NCBI GenBank assembly: GCA_016717705.1
Contig: JADKFD010000001.1
Coordinates: 186,001 to 250,000, forward strand
DNA: 64,000 nucleotides
DNA from: Rhodanobacteraceae bacterium
GTDB taxonomy: Bacteria; Pseudomonadota; Gammaproteobacteria; Xanthomonadales; SZUA-5
Direction: 5' to 3'
The notes beneath the pieces are model-generated. The model ran no database searches. It saw only the letters and a program-made list of their open reading frames with translations, and had not been told where the DNA came from. Below are positions 61,328 through 64,000 of this stretch, in pieces. How positions within the stretch are numbered: the first letter of the stretch is position 1; every line of letters starts with the position of its first letter. Made by a program: the position numbers and the translations under genes.

Positions 61328-64000
61328 TGCGCATCCGTGCGATCCGCGGCAAGAATCTGGCCTCGCTGGCCGGCGAATTCGTCGTCGACTTCAGCGCCGA
61401 GCCGCTGGCCAGCGCCGGCGTGTTCGCCATCAGCGGGCCGACCGGCGCCGGCAAGAGCACGCTGCTGGATGCGATGTGCCTGGCGCTGTATCACGAGACG
61501 CCGCGACTGAAGGCGGCGCAGGAGCTGAATGTCTCCATCCCCGACGTCCATGAGCAGTCGATCACGCCGCGCGACCCGCGCAACCTGTTGCGCCGCGGCT
61601 GCGGCGAGGGCTGGGCCGAGGTCGTGTTCGAGGACATGAGCGGCGTCGCCTGGCGCGCGCGCTGGAGCGTCGCCCGCGCCCGCAGCAAGGCCGACGGCCG
61701 ATTGCAGGCGGCCAGCGCTGAACTGGTCCGCTGCGAAGACCAGTATCGCTTCGACGGCAAGCTGGCCGAGATCCAGCACAAGCTGGTCGAGCTGACCGGC
61801 CTCAGCTTCGAGCAGTTCTGCCGCTCGGTGCTGCTGGCGCAGAACGAATTCTCCGCCTTGCTGAAAGCGCGCCAGAACGAGCGCGCCGATCTGCTGGAAG
61901 CGCTCACCGGCAGTGAGATCTTCCAGCGCATTTCGACGCTGGCGCACGAGCGCCACGCCGAGGAACAGCGCCAGCTGCAGCTTATGGAACAGGAGCTCAA
62001 GCTGAGCGCCGCGCTCGACGACGAGCAGCGCGCGGCCCTGCTGCAGCGCGTGAACGATGCGCAGGCCCGCGGCGCCGCCGCGCAGGAGGCCCTGCGCGAG
62101 CTGCACAGCGAATTGCGCTGGCACGTGGATGGCGAACGCCTGCACCTGCGCCTGGCCGCTGCCCGCGGCGATGAAGCAGAACTGGCGCAGCAAATCGAGG
62201 CCAGCCGCGACGAACAACAGCAGTTGCAGCGCTGGAGCGCGGCTGAACCGCTGCGCCCACTGGCTGACGCACACACGACTGCGGGCGCCGGCGCCAGCGC
62301 GCTGCAGGCTCAATTGCCGGCACTTGCCGCTGCCGTTGGCGCGGCCGCGGCGGGCTGCGAACTGGCGCAAGCCCGGGCGACCACAGCCGCGGCCCTGAGT
62401 ACGAATGCCCAGGCGATGCGCAGCGCGGCGCAGCCGGTGATCGCCGCGGCGCGCGCCGCCGACGCGGCTTTGCGCCAGGCTGCCAACTCGCTCGCCCGGA
62501 TCACCGCGGAAGGCACCCGGGCACTGGCCAGTCGCCAGCAACTGGAGCAGCAGCTCACCGCGCTGGCCCAGCGCGCGGAGCTTTTGCAGCAGCAACTCGC
62601 GGTGTGGAGCGACTGGCAGCTGGCCAACCCGGCATTCGCCGGCAGCGACAGCGACTGGGCGACGCTCGGTGCGCGCCTGGAGGCGGCTGCCGGACTGCAG
62701 CAACGTGTCGGCCTGACACGCGAACGACTGCTCGCGCTGAAAGGCGAGCTTGCCGACCACGGCACGGCGTTGGGCTTGCTGGAACAGGCCGCGGCCGCGG
62801 CAACTATTGCAGTCGCGGACGCCGACGCCGAACTGGCGCAGGCCCAGGCGACACTGATGGCGCTCGATCCGGCGGCGATCGAGGCGCGCCGCGCGGCGCT
62901 CGAACGCCGTGGGCGGATGCTGCAGCAACTGCAGTCGGCAATGGTGGCCTGCAGCGGTGCGCGGCAGCGTCGCGCGCGCCACGCGCAAGCGCTCAACGAC
63001 ACCCGCGCGACGCTGGTGCCGTTGCACGATCGGGCACAGCGTGCGCTGCAGTGCCGCGACGACGCCGCCCGCGAGGCGGCCGCGGCAACTGCCGCGCTGG
63101 AACGCGCCAGCCTGCTCGCGCACGCGCACACCGAGCGCCTGCGCGAGTCCCTGGTTGCGGGCGAACCCTGCCCGGTGTGCGGCTCGAAGGCGCATCCGGG
63201 CGCTGGGGAGCGTGATGTCGATGCGCGCACGCTGCTCGATCTGCTCGGCGGCGCCGCCGCGACCGCCGCGCATGCTGCGGCTGCGGCGATCGCGGAACAG
63301 GCCCGGCTGCAGGGCGAGATCGAGGCCGGCCAGCGCGAATTGGCCAAGGCCGAGGCGGCCGATAGCGCATTGGCAGCGGAACTCGAGCGCGCGCACGCCA
63401 GTTTGTTGCAGGCCGCCGCAGGCGTGCTGCCGGGCGCCGCAGCAGCCGATATCGAGGCGGCACTACCCGCGCTGGCGCAGACCTTGGATGCCGAATCGGC
63501 CACGGCGGAAAGCGATCGCGCCGCGCTGGCCAGAGCCAGTCAGTCGCTGCAGACGGCGCGCGCCCGCCACGAACACGCCGCAGGCGGCGCCGAAACGGCG
63601 CGGCGCCAGCTGCAGGCAGCGCAGGCCGCAGCGGCGCCGCTGCGCAAGTCGGCCGACGCCCTGCAGGGCGAGTGCGACGCGCTCGCTGGCGAACTGACGG
63701 CGGCGCTGCAGTCGCTGCAGCGCTGGCCCGCCCTGACCATCGTCGCCGATGCGCCGCTGGCGGGCATCTTCGCGCAATGGCAAGACGGCGAGGCCATCCG
63801 CGGCCCGGCGCTTGAGGCCGCAACGCAGCTGCAGCAGATCGAGATCGAACAACAGGGACTGCGCGCCGCGCAGTCCCGGGCCGAAGTGGCACAGGCGCAA
63901 GTGGATGACGCTCTGCGCGATGCAACAGAGGCTCTCGAAACGGCTCGCCGCGAGCGCCAGGCGCTGCTTGCGGAAGCCGATGTGGAGCGCTTCGCCGAGC
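61327..64000 (+). CDS. sbcC: exonuclease SbcCD subunit C, 5' part
   Basis: Rad50-type ATPase. The open frame from ATG 61327 goes to the window end, 891 residues. It starts MRIRAIRGKNLASLAGEFVV, with Walker A GPTGAGKST at 37-45 and EQFCRSVLLAQNEFSALLKA. Two long coiled-coil arms surround the zinc hook CPVCGS near residue 615. Walker B and the signature motif would follow beyond 64000. It overlaps sbcD by one base, so the two are translated together. Confidence 0.96.
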   Translation, partial: MRIRAIRGKNLASLAGEFVVDFSAEPLASAGVFAISGPTGAGKSTLLDAMCLALYHETPRLKAAQELNVSIPDVHEQSITPRDPRNLLRRGCGEGWAEVVFEDMSGVAWRARWSVARARSKADGRLQAASAELVRCEDQYRFDGKLAEIQHKLVELTGLSFEQFCRSVLLAQNEFSALLKARQNERADLLEALTGSEIFQRISTLAHERHAEEQRQLQLMEQELKLSAALDDEQRAALLQRVNDAQARGAAAQEALRELHSELRWHVDGERLHLRLAAARGDEAELAQQIEASRDEQQQLQRWSAAEPLRPLADAHTTAGAGASALQAQLPALAAAVGAAAAGCELAQARATTAAALSTNAQAMRSAAQPVIAAARAADAALRQAANSLARITAEGTRALASRQQLEQQLTALAQRAELLQQQLAVWSDWQLANPAFAGSDSDWATLGARLEAAAGLQQRVGLTRERLLALKGELADHGTALGLLEQAAAAATIAVADADAELAQAQATLMALDPAAIEARRAALERRGRMLQQLQSAMVACSGARQRRARHAQALNDTRATLVPLHDRAQRALQCRDDAAREAAAATAALERASLLAHAHTERLRESLVAGEPCPVCGSKAHPGAGERDVDARTLLDLLGGAAATAAHAAAAAIAEQARLQGEIEAGQRELAKAEAADSALAAELERAHASLLQAAAGVLPGAAAADIEAALPALAQTLDAESATAESDRAALARASQSLQTARARHEHAAGGAETARRQLQAAQAAAAPLRKSADALQGECDALAGELTAALQSLQRWPALTIVADAPLAGIFAQWQDGEAIRGPALEAATQLQQIEIEQQGLRAAQSRAEVAQAQVDDALRDATEALETARRERQALLAEADVERFAE

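Noticed and set aside
60862..63396. 844-residue minus-strand frame opposite sbcD/sbcC
   Set aside because: sbcC coiled-coil and zinc hook are clear on the plus strand; the antisense frame is a by-product of high GC.

Overview
The window is a GC-rich, gene-dense stretch of a gammaproteobacterial chromosome, most likely from the order Lysobacterales (Xanthomonadales), in the Rhodanobacteraceae/Lysobacteraceae neighbourhood. This placement is inferred from four things: a tonB-exbB-exbD-exbD cluster close to pdxJ, abundant short palindromes with a GTAG foot (as in the SMAG/REP elements of Stenotrophomonas), secreted proteins ending in FANGFE, and a SURF1/DUF2909/cyoE oxidase-assembly locus. No rRNA, tRNA, CRISPR array, prophage or insertion sequence was recognised.

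Layout. 1-4.4 kb: 5' part of ribB/ribBA, purD, a PagL-like outer-membrane protein, a small exported protein and a Nudix-fold regulator. 4.6-8.1 kb: a large secreted endonuclease I protein with Ig-like and Fn3-like repeats. 8.2-12.8 kb: CPXCG protein, hemJ, an HCCA-isomerase-like protein, yidD, and the cytochrome oxidase assembly genes cyoE, a SCO-like protein, SURF1 and DUF2909. 13-20.5 kb: TonB energy transduction (tonB, two exbB, three exbD, a TPR protein) with pdxJ among them. 20.5-25.5 kb: ydcH, ttcA, rdgC, a YgjP-like peptidase, an alpha/beta hydrolase and hemH. 25.6-31.5 kb: an IPTL-CTERM protein, a SYLF protein, tatABC, a membrane protein and an orphan GspE/PilB ATPase. 31.6-41.4 kb: RidA, pbpC, a GDPD, queF, an M50 peptidase, an exported unknown, YciI and a TPR-PAS-GGDEF sensor. 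41.5-48.2 kb: a subtilisin-like protease, a trypsin-like protease with an overlapping partner gene, DUF1697 and a PLD nuclease. 48.2-55.5 kb: a beta-propeller/di-haem cytochrome c protein, a SnoaL-like protein, a VOC protein, trmJ and malic enzyme. 55.5-64 kb: a DUF1566 fragment, UspA, an SGNH/MBOAT O-acetylation pair, entericidin, a PIN protein, sbcD and the start of sbcC.

Two features cut across the window. First, intergenic spaces are filled with several families of GTAG-footed palindromes; in at least four genes the GTAG foot itself supplies the TAG stop codon. Second, about ten otherwise intact genes (exbB, tonB, a rhodanese, rdgC, SYLF, gspE, S8 protease, cytochrome protein, SGNH protein) carry frameshifts. 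Nearly all can be repaired by adding or removing one base in a very short homopolymer, so residual assembly error is more likely than gene decay; tatC is truly cut short.

The least explained coding unit is the two-gene cassette at 44241-46569: a trypsin-like protease with a zinc ribbon and a C-terminal domain resembling YbjN/CesT, overlapping a gene whose product has a similar-looking domain.
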